A stretch of DNA of 64,000 nt from Chamaecyparis obtusa (taxonomy: Eukaryota; Streptophyta; Pinopsida; Cupressales; Cupressaceae), in the NCBI GenBank assembly GCA_027943335.1, contig BSBK01001302.1, positions 2,491,501-2,555,500 on the forward strand, given 5' to 3'. Numbering within the stretch: position 1 is the stretch's first letter; each line of letters begins with the position of its first letter. Below, in pieces: positions 24,090-34,929 of the stretch. The notes below the pieces were generated by a model. That model saw nothing but the letters and a program-made list of their open reading frames with translations. It searched no databases and had not been told where the DNA came from. The translations under genes and the position numbers were made by a program.

Positions 24090-25570
24090 TGATGAACTAC
24101 AACTGATTTAGAACCTAATTGAAGATATGTGATTTAATATCACTAAGGTGCTAATTACATATGTAAGATGATTAAATCAATATTATGTTGTCATTGATGT
24201 CAACTAGTTTGACAGCACTTATCTTGTAAGTTACTGTACCTAAACAATTGTAGAAAAGGAGTGAAAGAGATGAAGAACAAATATATCTACATGAGGAAGA
24301 TGTATATGACAGATGAGGATAAGGAATACATTGGGTAACTTGTTGATGAGTCTATGACCTTATGATATTGACTTGATTATGTTGCATTCATCTATGATGA
24401 GGAAAAGAGTCGAAAGACATAAGGCAGTGTTGTCGGTTGATGAAACATTTTAGTATACACCGACGAAGTGTAGTGTACATTGAGCATAGTATAAACTGAG
24501 CATTTTTTCACCGACATGTTTCTTTATTAACCAAGCATAACAAAGGAACTAAATGATTAGTTTAGTCGATAAGGATTGATGAGATGGAAAATGTATGAAT
24601 TCGAGGTTGGAGATAAATTTTGTTACAAAGATCGATGGATAACAAAATTCAAGGAAGATCAAATGGATTGAAATAAAATGTGTTATTGACACATCAACCG
24701 AGGAAGGTTAAAGTGGAAAAATCAACGAAGGTGATTAAGCAGCAAAATCTAATGGAGGAGAAGAAAATGGTTTACTTGTTTATTTAAAAGACTAGAGTTT
24801 CATAATGAAACATATGCCAGAAGAAGGAGACTATAGAATTATTGCGTGAACAAGTTTTCATGCATACCTGATCAAACTGGTTAAGGAGAACCAAACTACA
24901 AAGTTTACCAAGGATCAGGAAGCTATTATCAAGAGATAGTAAGTTACTAAATATGGATTGAAACAAAATTATTATAATGATCAAAGGATTTGAATGAGCC
25001 TAACATTGATCTGTACATCTACAATTGAAGTTGTATTAAGGCAGATCACCTACTATTACATTTTAACCATTGTATATAGTCAAATCTCTTAACCGAGTGG
25101 ACTAGGAAAGTCTTTTATGTATCATTATAGAATGAACATTGTTATCCTATCAACCCCATAGTGAATGTTGGTTGGACGATAACGGTTGGTCCAAAATCCT
25201 CTAACAAGGTCACACCTAATAGTGTGTTTGTAACCTTTAATAGGGTTGGGTCTTCACCGACCTCACTTCAGAAGAGTGAATAATTTTTGGGTTGTCGATC
25301 CCAGGTGGTTTTTCCCTTCACATGGTTTCCATGTTAAATCTCTTGTGTTATGTGTTGATTGTGATATTTTTTTGATGTCATACTTACATGTTGCATATTG
25401 GATTTGATCAGTAATCATTATATGTTATAGACTGGTAATCGGTAAAAGCACAGATAGTATAGTATTTTAAGTTACCGAGTAGTAGAAGTTTAAGTAATTT
25501 GTTTTTGGATTATACATTTTTACTTGGGATAGTGGATAACTAATTCACCCCCCTCTCAGTTATTCTAACA
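24090..25570 (+). repeat. Copia-1 5' LTR
   Basis: It starts TGATGAACTACAACTG and ends CCCCTCTCAGTTATTCTAACA. A weak TATA-like sequence (TTTATTTAAAAGA) lies near 24778. The terminal region CACCCCCCTCTCAGTTA is shared with other Copia LTRs in the window. Confidence 0.9.
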
Positions 25571-25572
25571 AT

Positions 25573-25584
25573 TGGTATCAGAGC
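25573..25584 (+). promoter_or_regulatory. Copia-1 primer-binding site
   Basis: TGGTATCAGAGC lies two bases after the 5' LTR and is complementary to initiator tRNA-Met. Confidence 0.9.
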
Positions 25585-25634
25585 ATTGGTTTCTTGGAAC
25601 AAAGTTTTAAGGACTTCAGCACAAAGATCTCAAA

Positions 25635-28600
25635 ATGTATAAGAGGGAAGTGCCAAAGCTGAACAAAGATAACTTCGTAGTATGGCAAAGCCAAATGAAG
25701 TTGCACATATCTGGAATTGGGAATTCTGCACTAGATCTAATGGAGAATGGCTACATTGAACCAACCGTTGGTCCCTTGACTCTTGATTAACTAAGAGATA
25801 GGCATGAACACAATGTTACTATGATGGAGATTGTTGATGCCTGTACCGATGCTGAATTTGAAGATATTAAAAGCTGCACTATTGCCAAAGGTATGTGGGA
25901 TAAACTTTCTCAAGTTTACAGTGGTGATGTGAATGTCAAAATAGCCAGAGCTAAAAGCTTAAGGGTTAGATTCGATGATATGAAGATGAAGGAAGGTGAA
26001 AATATTATGCAGTACACAAATAGACTAAAAGAGGTAGTACATGCCATTAGAGAATCTGATGGTGTTATTGATGAAGAGACAGTGGTAAGAAAAGTCCTCA
26101 GAACCTTATTGTTGGTTTATGCAATTAGAATATTTTCAATTCATGAAACAAGGTTTGCAGCTGGTAACATCCTTACTCTTGACAATCTGATTGGTAAACT
26201 TACAACCTTTGAACTGAATAACTTTCACAATAGTTTTGTTCCATCTGTTGAATCTACTTTCATGACTTCTCTAAAGATTGGTAAGTCTAGTAGCAGGAAT
26301 AATAAGAATGATGACAGTGATAGCAATACTGATGATGAGCTTCATGAACTTGAAGCTCTTATGGCCAGAAGGTTACCTAAAGGAAAAGGAAGGTATAGAG
26401 GTAAGTTACCTTTAGCATGCTTTAACTATAAAGAGGTTGGCCACATTGTTGCTAGATGTCCACATAAGAAAGATGATGAAAGAACCAAAGATCGATCTGA
26501 AGGAAGCTATGGGAGAAGAATCAATAGAAGCTATCGACACAACAACAAAGATAACCGAGACAATAATGATAAAGGAAAAAAGGTATGTTACATAGTTGAA
26601 GAAAATGAATCTGAATTTGAATCTAACTCTGATGATGATGTAGAAGTTGTATTTGTTTCTATGAAAGATGATTCCAAGGAAGAAGAAAAACATGTAGAAA
26701 CAACACTGATCTCTAAAGTTAACAAAAATGATACATGGATCATAGATAGTGGCTATACACATCACATGATTGGTGATGAAGAGAAATTTGATCATCTTAA
26801 AGAATACAATGGAGGATCTGTTAAGATGGGTAATGATACACCTTGTATGGTAAGAGGTAAAGGATCACTGATGATAAATGATAGAATAAAATGTGAAAAT
26901 TCTTATTGGGTAGATGGACTGAACTATAATTTTCTAAGTGTGGCACAGCTAAACAATTCAGGTCACTGAGTTGCTTTTGAGAGCAAGAAAGTGAAAGTTT
27001 TTGATGATGGAGGAAGACTAGTTGGAACTGGTGCACAAACAAAAGTTAATCTATTTTATCTTGATACTAATGATTCTTCTTTCTTGATGATGAAAAATGA
27101 AGATGCTTGGTTGTGGCATAAAAGGTTATGCCATGTGAATTTTGATAACGTGATTAAGATAAGTAAAAGAAAAAGAGTTAGAGGTCTTTCTAACTTGTCA
27201 AAACTTGACCATGTTATGTGTCACAAATGTTAGAAAGGTAAAATGACCAAATCTAGTTTCAAAAGAAAAGATTATTCAACAAAGAAGATACTTGAGTTGG
27301 TTCATACCGACCTATGTGGTCCTATGAGAACTCAGAGTTATTATGGTGATAGATACTTTATTCTTTTTGTTGATGACTATACTAGATTGATGATTGTCAT
27401 GTTCTTAAAAGAAAAATCTGAAACATTTAAGATGTTCAAGTGGTATAAAGAAAAAGGATAAAAAGATACTAGTAAGGAATTGAAATGCCTAAGATCTAAT
27501 AGAGGAGGTGAATTTATCTCTAATGAATTTACAAATTTTTGTAATGAGCATGGTATTAAAACATAGGTCTCTGCACTGAGGACAACTCAGCAAAATGGCA
27601 TTGCTGAAAGGAGGAATAGGTCAATAGTTGACTGTGTAAGGACACTAATGTTGCAAAAGAATGTTGCATAGACATACTAGAGAGAAGCTATTAGTACATT
27701 ATTTTATGTTCTGAATCAAGTGCAACTGAAGAAGGATACTAACAAGACCCCCTATGAGTTATGGTTTGGACACAAACCCACTATAAGTTATTTCAGGATT
27801 TTTGGAAGCAAATGTTTTATTCTAAAAGATGAAAGAAATGGGAAGTTTGACTCAAAAGTTGATGAAGAGATATTTCTAGGATATTCCAGTAAAAGAAAAG
27901 CATATAAGTGTCTGAATAAAGCTACTAATAAAATGATTGAAAGTACTAATGTTTGAGTTGATGAGTTTGATGATAAGAATGCAGAGGAAAGTAGAAAGGA
28001 ACTGGAAGACTACGGTAGATTCACTTACATTGAACAACCAGAGTATCTATCAAAGTCATAGACTATGACAATCGGTCAGCAGGAAAACAATACCGAGGAA
28101 CAGGAAAGAGAAACCGACGAGCAGGAAGGACCTACCGAGCAAGAATATGAACCTACCTAGGATGAACAAGAAAGAAGAGACCGAGTACTAGAAATATTTT
28201 TCAGGAGACATCATCCTGAGACACAAATTATTGGAGACAAACAAGCTAGCATGCAAACAAGGAGTAAGATAAGACAAGATACATGTCTAGTTTATGAATA
28301 TGAACCGAAGAATGTAAAAGTTGCATTAGAAAATGATGAATGTATTAATGCAATGAAAGAATAAATAGAAAAGATAGAGAAGAAAAAAACTTGGACCTTA
28401 GTACCCAGACCTAAAGACAAGAATGTCATCAGTACTAAGTGGATATTCAGGAAAAAATTGAATGAAAATGGTGAGGTAACAAGAAATAAAGCTAGATTAG
28501 TATGCAAGGGATATGCACAGGAGGAAGGAATTGATTATGGTGAAACATTTTCACCTGTTGCTAGATTAGAAGGAGTTAGAATATTACTTGCATATCCTAT

Positions 28601-29840
28601 ACACAAGAAATTCAAATTTTATCAAATGGATGTTAAGTCAGCATTTTTGAATGGAATACTTGAAGAAGAGGTCTCCATAGAACAACTAGAAGGGTTCGTT
28701 CATCCAGATAACAAAGACATGGTATGTAGATTACATAAAGCTTTATATGGTTTGAAGCAAGCATTGAGAGCCTGGTATGAGAGGCTACATAACTACTTGT
28801 TAAGTATTGGATTTGTTAGAACTAGTGAGAATAGTAATCTGTACATGAAAGGTAATACTGATGATACTATCTTGATTGTTGAAATATTTGTGGATGATAT
28901 TATTTTTGGAGGTCAAGATCACATATGTAAAGCCTTTGCTGATGAGATGAAAAAAGAGTTTGAAATGTCTATGTTTGGAGAGATTAAGTTCTTTCTAGGC
29001 TTACAAGTGATTCAGCAGAATGATGGGATATTCATCACACAATCTAAATATATCAAGGAAGTACTGAGAACATTTGGCATGGAAGATGCTAAACCTGTTC
29101 GAACATCGATGGCTACTAGATGTAAACTGACTAAGGAAGATGAAACTATAGAGGTAAACCAGACACTGTACCGATCAATGATTGGTAAGTTATTGTATGT
29201 AGTTCATAGTAGACTAGATATAGCACATGTTGTGGGAATTGTTGCTAGATTTTCTACAAACTCTAGGGAATCACACATGGTTGCTACAAAGAGAATCTTA
29301 AGATACCTAAAAAAGATTGAAGACTATGGATTATGGTATCCTAAGGAAGGAAAATTTGAACTAAAGGTCTATACTGACGTTGATTAGGCTGGAAATGTGG
29401 ATGACAAAAAAAGTACCATCAGAGGAGCATTTTTCTTTGGTGAAAGACTTGTTACATGGACAAGTAAGAAGCAGGCTTGCATTTCTTAGTCTACTGCCAA
29501 AGTAGAGTATGTTGTTTCTGCTACAAATTGTTCAAACATTGCATATATTAAGCAAGTGTTGGAAGGTATGAATGAGGTAATCACTGAGCTGGTGATTATA
29601 TATTGGGACAACACCAGTACCATTAATATTTCAAAGAATCTAGTGATGCACTCTAAGACAAAGCATATATCTATTAAGTATCACTACTTAAGAGAACAAG
29701 TACAAGAGAAGAAAGTGAAGCTAGAATTTGTGACATCAAAAGAACAACTTGCAGACATATTTACAAAGCCTATACCGAAGGATACATTTGAATACTTAAG
29801 GACTAGACTTGGGGTATGTCCCTTGTCTACCGGTCACTAA
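25635..29840 (+). pseudogene. Copia-1 gag-pol polyprotein (single frame with about 13 stops)
   Basis: One phase runs from ATG 25635 to 29840 without net frameshift. In order it shows a Copia gag (25821-26400), a zinc knuckle with its second Cys changed to Tyr (CFNYKEVGHIVARC, about 26420-26460), protease WIIDSGYTHHM (about 26735), the pre-integrase motif WLWHKRLCHVNFD (about 27110), the integrase core (HTDLCGP, VDDYTR), reverse transcriptase ([20 protein letters not shown]) and an RNase H end (LADIFTKPIP, about 29750). The stops, at about 25788, 26967, 27231, 27459, 27564, 27669, 27678, 27954, 28060, 28157, 28362, 29385 and 29487, all fit Trp, Gln or Arg codons changed by one transition. The integrase Glu region is also damaged. 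Confidence 0.9.
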
Positions 29841-30358
29841 TGTGATCTGGATGTTGCATCAGCCTAATCTTATCAAAAGATCATTCATGTTGATGCAGCA
29901 TAGTTCACACTTTGGATCATGTCTAAGGTTGTGAAAAGTTTGAAGAACTGGAACATATTGGCATATCAGTATACAGAGATACAGAGAATGCACAGGACAA
30001 CAGAGAGTTACATGGCTACTACAGAGCAGTGTGTTTATTTGTTTCTTTGGCATTATTGTCAAAGGGAGAGATAAATAATATGAAATGATATGCACCAATG
30101 AGAACACTGAAACATCTATCTAAGGAAGAGATAATCTAGAAGAAAGGGAGAACATTGAATATTAGTTACTGAGAATAGAAGCAGGCACTTGAGAGCTGAA
30201 AAGAGCATATTTGTAGAATGGCAAAGCTTCATTTTGTAATGTTGTTTAGTAACGTAGTAATTAAACATATTAAGCTAGGGAGAGCTTGTACAATATTTGT
30301 TTATGTGTATGGTATATTTCATATTACTTGAGTTGCCATCAATGCAAAAGGGAGAGAT
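29841..30358 (+). other. Copia-1 3' untranslated region with polypurine tract
   Basis: About 500 bp separate the polyprotein end from the 3' LTR. Two AAGGGAGAGA tracts occur: an inner one near 30059-30069 (CAAAGGGAGAGATAAA) and the terminal one at 30346-30358 (GCAAAAGGGAGAGAT). The terminal tract primes plus-strand synthesis. The inner tract and the sequence around it repeat part of the terminal one (ATTGTCAAAGGGAGAGA versus CATCAATGCAAAAGGGAGAGA). Confidence 0.7.
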
Positions 30359-31839
30359 TGATGAACTACAACTGATTTAGAACCTAATTGAAGATCTGTG
30401 ATTTAAGATCACTAATTTTTTGATTAGATATGTAAGATGATTAAATCTTATTATGTTGTCATTGATTTCAACTAGTTTAACAACACTTATCTTATAAGTT
30501 ACTGTACCTAAACATCTGTAGAAAAGGAGTGAAAGAGATGAAGAACAAATATATCTACATGAGGAAGATGTATATGATAGATGAGGATAAAGATTACATT
30601 GGGTAACTTTTTGATGAGTCTATGACCTTATGATATTGACTTGATTATGTTGCATTCATCTATGATGAAGAAAAGAGTCGAAAGACACAAGGCAATGTTG
30701 TCAATTGGTGAAGCATTTTAGTATATACCGATGAAGTGTAGTGTATACCAAGCATAGTATAAACTAAGCTTGTGTTCACTGACACATTTCTTTGTTAACT
30801 GAACAGAACAAAGGAACTAAATGATTAGTTTAGCCGATAAGGATTGATGAGATGGAAAATGTATGAATTCGAGGTTGGAGATAAATTTTGTTACAAAGAT
30901 CAACAGCTAACAAAATTCAAGGAAGATCAAATGGATTGAAATAAAACATGTTATTGACACATCAACCGAGGAAGGTTAAAGTGGCAAAATCATTGAAGGT
31001 GATTAAGCGGCAAAATCTAATGGAGGAGAAGAAAATGGTTTACTTGTTTATTTAAGAGACTAGAGTTTCATAATGAAACATATGCCAAAAGAAGGAGACT
31101 GTAGAATTATCACGTGAACAAGTTTTCATGCATACCTGATCAAACTGGTTAAGGAGAACCAAACTTTAGAGTTTACCGAGCGTCAAGAAGCTATTACCGA
31201 GCGACAGTAAGTTACTGAATATTGATTGAAACAAAATTATTATAATGATCAGAGGATTTGAATGAGCCTAACATTGATCTGTACATCTACAATTGAATTT
31301 GTATTAAGGCAGATCACCTACTATTACATTTTAGCCATTGTATATAGTCAAATCTCTTAACCGAGTGGACTAGGAAAGTCTTTTATGTATCATTCATAGA
31401 ATGAACATTGTTATCCTATCAACCCCATAGTGAATGTTGGTTGGATGATAACGGTTGGTCTAAAATCCTCTAACAAGGTCACACCTAACAGTGTGTTTGT
31501 AACCTTTAATAGGGTTGGGTCTTCACCGACCTCACTTCAAAAGAGTGAATAATTTTTGGGTTGTCATTCCCAGGTGGTTTTTCCCTTCACAAGGTTTCCA
31601 TATTAAATATCTTGTGTTATGTGTTGATTGTGATATTTGTTTGATGTCATACTTACATGTTTCATATTGGATTTGATCGGTAATCATTATATGTTATAGA
31701 CTGGTAATCAGTAAAATCACAGACATTATAGTATTTTAAGTTACCAAGTAGCAGAAGTTTAAGTAATTTCTTTTTGGATTATACATTTTGACTTGGGACA
31801 GTGGATAAATGATTTGCCCCCCTCTCAGTTATTCTAACA
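30359..31839 (+). repeat. Copia-1 3' LTR
   Basis: It matches 24090-25570 end to end. It starts TGATGAACTAC after the polypurine tract and ends TTCTAACA, followed by the CTTTT duplication and the resumed Gypsy-1 frame. Confidence 0.9.
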
Positions 31840-31844
31840 CTTTT

Positions 31845-32250
31845 GATGTTGGTGATGAAGTAATGGTTCATTTGAAGAAAGGCAGATTTCCTTTTGGAAC
31901 ATATGGGAAGCTGAAGATGAAGAAGTTTGGACCTTGCAAGATTTTGAGAAAATTTGATAGTGGAAATGCATATGAAGTTGAGTTACGTGATGACATAGAT
32001 ATATCACCTATATTCAACATTGTTGATTTATATGAGTTTTATGAACCTGAAGAAGACATGGTAGTACCAAAGGATTATCCTAAGTAGAATGAAGAGGTTG
32101 AGCATATTTTGGAGCAAAGAATTGGTAGAAGTACAAGAGGAAAATAGTATATGGAATATATGGTAAAGTGGAAGAATAGAATGATTGAAGATAGTTCTTG
32201 TATTTCACAGTCTAATTTGGATGTAGCTTGGATCATACCTATTTCATGAT
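31845..32250 (+). pseudogene. Gypsy-1 integrase C-terminus and chromodomain
   Basis: The frame interrupted at 24089 resumes with VGDEVMVHLKKGRFP, the conserved integrase C-terminal GPY/F-type region, then VELRDDIDISPIFNIVDL. A chromodomain-like segment follows from about 32090 (VEHILEQRIGRSTRGK, then YMEYMVKWKNR). In active chromoviruses this module binds chromatin marks and guides integration. Stops at 32085 and 32145 break it. Both stops recur at the matching places of the second Gypsy copy. Confidence 0.85.
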
Positions 32251-32278
32251 TCAAAAAATCATTTCAAATAACCCTAGG

Positions 32279-32955
32279 TGTCTGATACAAGAGCATCTCA
32301 GGTCCTTGGCAATCCTGTGTCACCAAAAACATATTTGAGTTTGTTTATGTTGCCCAGTTCCTGCTTTGACCAAGTTGGTTTGGTGTTGCTCAGTTTCCTT
32401 TGTTCATCAGTGTTGGTCAGTTATCTCTCTCACCCTCGGTGAATTTCCCTGGCGCTCGGTGATGCTTTTTTGGTGCTCGATTAGCTTTTCTTACCGACAG
32501 GTTTCTTTGAGTTTCTATCGAGGCTGACTTTTGCATTTAATTTGGGTCACAGATTTAATGTTGGTATCCATCATTGGGAAGTGTGTGGTTCCAAATTTGA
32601 CTGTTCCTTCCATTAATTATGGATCTGAAGGCTAACTCATTTTGGTAGCCTCTTGTATAAATGTAGTTGTTTGGTTAGAGTTTAGAGTCAGTTTTGATAG
32701 AAGATAGGAGATAGAATATTAGAGATTATCTAGAGATCCTCGCATGTTGGAGGACTTTTGTACTTGATTGTAATATTTGGCCAAAATCGGGAAGGCCTTA
32801 CAACCTGGCATGTATGAATCAATTTGAAGATAATATATGAAAGTTTCTGCATTCTCTCTCTCACTGTTGTGTGTTGTTGCTTCTGTGTGTTGTTGAGCAA
32901 GGTGGATCAAGTTAGGGTGTGCCATTTCTGGCCCCTTCCCCATCCTATTGCATCA
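32279..32955 (+). repeat. Gypsy-1 3' LTR
   Basis: It starts TGTCTGATACAAGAGC and ends CCTATTGCATCA. A TATA box (TATAAATG) is at about 32656-32663, near the U3/R border. It is about 90% identical to the 5' LTR by eye, with most changes in its first 400 bp. Confidence 0.85.
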
Positions 32956-33984
32956 TTAACCCATGGATATCTTATATTTTTATCTTTCCTTTCATTTTAT
33001 GTCATTATTCTAGTAGTTTTTATTTCTTTCATTTATCTGTACAAATTCTTTGTGTTTGCACAATTTCACTGGTTTAAACCAAGCAATTGATAGAGATAGA
33101 GACCTAGCTCACTATCCCATTGTTCAATTTGTACAGCCTCTTAGGGATATTTATTAGACTCTATGTACATATATTTTATAGAATCATGGGCCCTAAAAAT
33201 CATGGGAAGCATTTTCAAAGTCTTTCTCTAGGTGAGCCTGTGGTAAGCCCGGCTAGGAAAGACTAAGCTACAACATTGATATCTTGCAGGGGTGTTCATC
33301 AAGATATGTGTTAGGGATTGGAGGTTAAAGATAGAGATGTCACCAAGATCTAGTGAAGAGGAGAGGGTCTAACCAATCCATTTGGTTTCCCAATACTTGT
33401 AGACAATCCTAGAAGCTAGAGGAGTCCTAAAACCCTCCCAAAACACTCAATTTTGGTTAGGGCATTGTACAAAAGGGAAGAACCCTAAAACCTCAAAATT
33501 ATTTGAGAGGTTGACCATTAAAGTAATAACCCACAAGAAATTTGCAAGGTCCTTTGGTATGACCTTTGTGAAAAGTCCTATTTTCTCAGACTAGGAGACC
33601 TAATAGGGTCTCTTCCTTGTAGGTCTATTTTGTGAAGAATTCATGAAATTGGAAAAGGAGATAGGTAAACAAGGACTTCCAAAACCCCTAAATAGATAAA
33701 TTGAAATTTATATGAACACCTCCTCACCTCTATAAGATTTCATGTCAACATTGGAGGTGGAAAGTCCTTAGATGGCATTAAGGGCTAGTGTGTGGGAAAG
33801 CTAAAGAAGCACCAAGGACTTAGCAAGTCTTTGTAATCTTTTCTTGATAGCTAGGTTAGTCATTTTTCCATGGGATCAAGGCCCTAGAGGATATCCTATA
33901 GGTCAGTAGGTGTCAAGAGAGAGCACCTCAAGGTCATTTTTGAGACCTAGGCATGAGCTTGTGATTGGCTCATCCAACCTCCCT
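32956..33984. other. No gene recognised
   Basis: The region holds no frame longer than about 40 codons with coding character. Its style (short decayed frames, for example from ATG 33186) suggests an old retroelement interior, but no motif proves this. Confidence 0.4.
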
Positions 33985-34345
33985 GTCAGTATATTATTTA
34001 ATTAATATTCCCTCTTTCTAATTATTGCATTTATATAATAATTTTAATCAAATCCCTCTCACACTTAAATAAATTATATTTATTTGATCAAAGTAATTAT
34101 TCCTCTCATAAATAAATAAGTAATTATTTATTTATAATTCCCACATGTGCAAGTAAATAAGTTCTTTTATTTATTTAATCATTATTATTCTTCCAAAGAT
34201 AAGTCCAAAGATAACTCATACTAACTTTCAATTCACTCTCCAATTACAATCCTGACTATTCAATCAACATTGGTAATTCCTCCCTCCAAAATCATTTAAC
34301 AATTCAATCTTTTTTAGTCTTCTATTCCATCTCATCAGGCATTAC

Positions 34346-34565
34346 TCTAATCAATGCAGTCAAGCAGATTTGAACTCCTCCTCACTTTGAGTTGACTCTT
34401 TCCCCTCATCAAGTCAATCCTCTAATCAAGGAAGTCAAGCAAAGTTGAACTCCTACTCACTTTGAGTTAACTATTTCTCCTGATCAATTCAATCCTCCAA
34501 TCAAGGAAGTTAGTATAGTTGAACTCCTACTCACTTTGCGTTAACTATTCCACATCACCAATCAG
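34346..34565 (+). repeat. 75-bp tandem repeat, about 2.9 copies
   Basis: Units start at 34346, 34421 and 34496. They share a core of the form TCTAATCAAGGAAGTCAAG followed by GTTGAACTCCTACTCACTTT. Units differ by a few bases each. The position 40-260 bp upstream of the TATA box is typical of enhancer repeats in LTR U3 regions. Confidence 0.9.
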
Positions 34566-34606
34566 CCAATCAATCAAAGAATCTTGATTGAAACCCCTAA
34601 AAATCT

Positions 34607-34614
34607 TATAAATA
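34607..34614 (+). promoter_or_regulatory. TATA box of the 33985-34910 LTR
   Basis: TATAAATA lies within CTTATAAATAGAGAG, the usual plant LTR promoter form, directly after the tandem repeat. Transcription would start about 30 bp downstream. Confidence 0.65.
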
Positions 34615-34912
34615 GAGAGCTAAATGTCTAATTTTAAAAACCACAATTTCTTTGAATTCTTATGTTGGCATGATCTTGAGAATGATTGTGAGAGCCTAAC
34701 ATTTCATGAAAAGGAGAACAAAAAATGAGTAATTATTGGTTTGCATATGCTTTTATGTTATTTTATTTCAATATCTTGATTTATGTATGCAATTATCTTG
34801 TTCCCTTTCCTCTTTTGATATTGGGGATGCTAATTGCTTTAACAATCTCTTTGTGGTTGAGATACTGATGTTATTTTAGGTTTCTAAATATCCTCATATA
34901 CCCCATTACAAA

Positions 34913-34929
34913 TGGTGAACCCAACGTGA
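34913..34929 (+). promoter_or_regulatory. Primer-binding site, tRNA-Trp type
   Basis: TGGTGAACCCAACGTGA differs by one base from the complement of the plant tRNA-Trp 3' end as I know it (TGGTGAACCCGACGTGA). It begins two bases after the LTR terminus ATTACA. Confidence 0.65.

Larger units (their letters stand above)
24090..31839 (+). mobile_element. Copia-1: complete but inactivated Ty1/Copia element nested in Gypsy-1
   Basis: LTRs at 24090-25570 and 30359-31839 are 1481 bp each. The target duplication CTTTT is perfect (24085-24089 and 31840-31844). A primer site lies at 25573, a polypurine tract at 30346-30358, and a single polyprotein frame at 25635-29840 carries gag, protease, integrase, reverse transcriptase and RNase H in Copia order. 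Deleting the insert joins the Gypsy-1 integrase C-terminus to its chromodomain in frame. The LTRs differ by roughly 8% by eye. Its LTR family also appears reversed at 2945-8990. Confidence 0.95.
12078..32955 (+). mobile_element. Gypsy-1: Ty3/Gypsy chromodomain retrotransposon split by two nested elements
   Basis: LTRs lie at 12078-12753 and 32279-32955. The flanks TGAAC (12073-12077) and TTAAC (32956-32960) are a target duplication with one mismatch. Removing LARD-2 and Copia-1 with one copy of each duplication leaves about 6.0 kb that encodes gag, protease, reverse transcriptase, RNase H, integrase and chromodomain in one frame. Protease before RT and integrase after RNase H are the Gypsy order, and the C-terminal chromodomain points to a chromovirus. 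Many stop codons inactivate it. The LTRs differ by roughly 10% by eye, so it is the oldest layer of this nest. Confidence 0.9.
33985..34910 (+). repeat. 5' LTR with U3 tandem repeats, TATA box and tRNA-Trp primer site
   Basis: The right end CCCCATTACA is followed after two bases by a primer-binding site, so this is the 5' LTR of a plus-strand element. A probable start is TGTCAGTATATTATTT at 33985. A 75-bp tandem repeat (34346-34565) lies just upstream of a TATA box (34607). The matching 3' LTR was not found in the window. The A/T-rich first 200 bp resemble the start of the LTR-like region near 44260. Confidence 0.6.
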
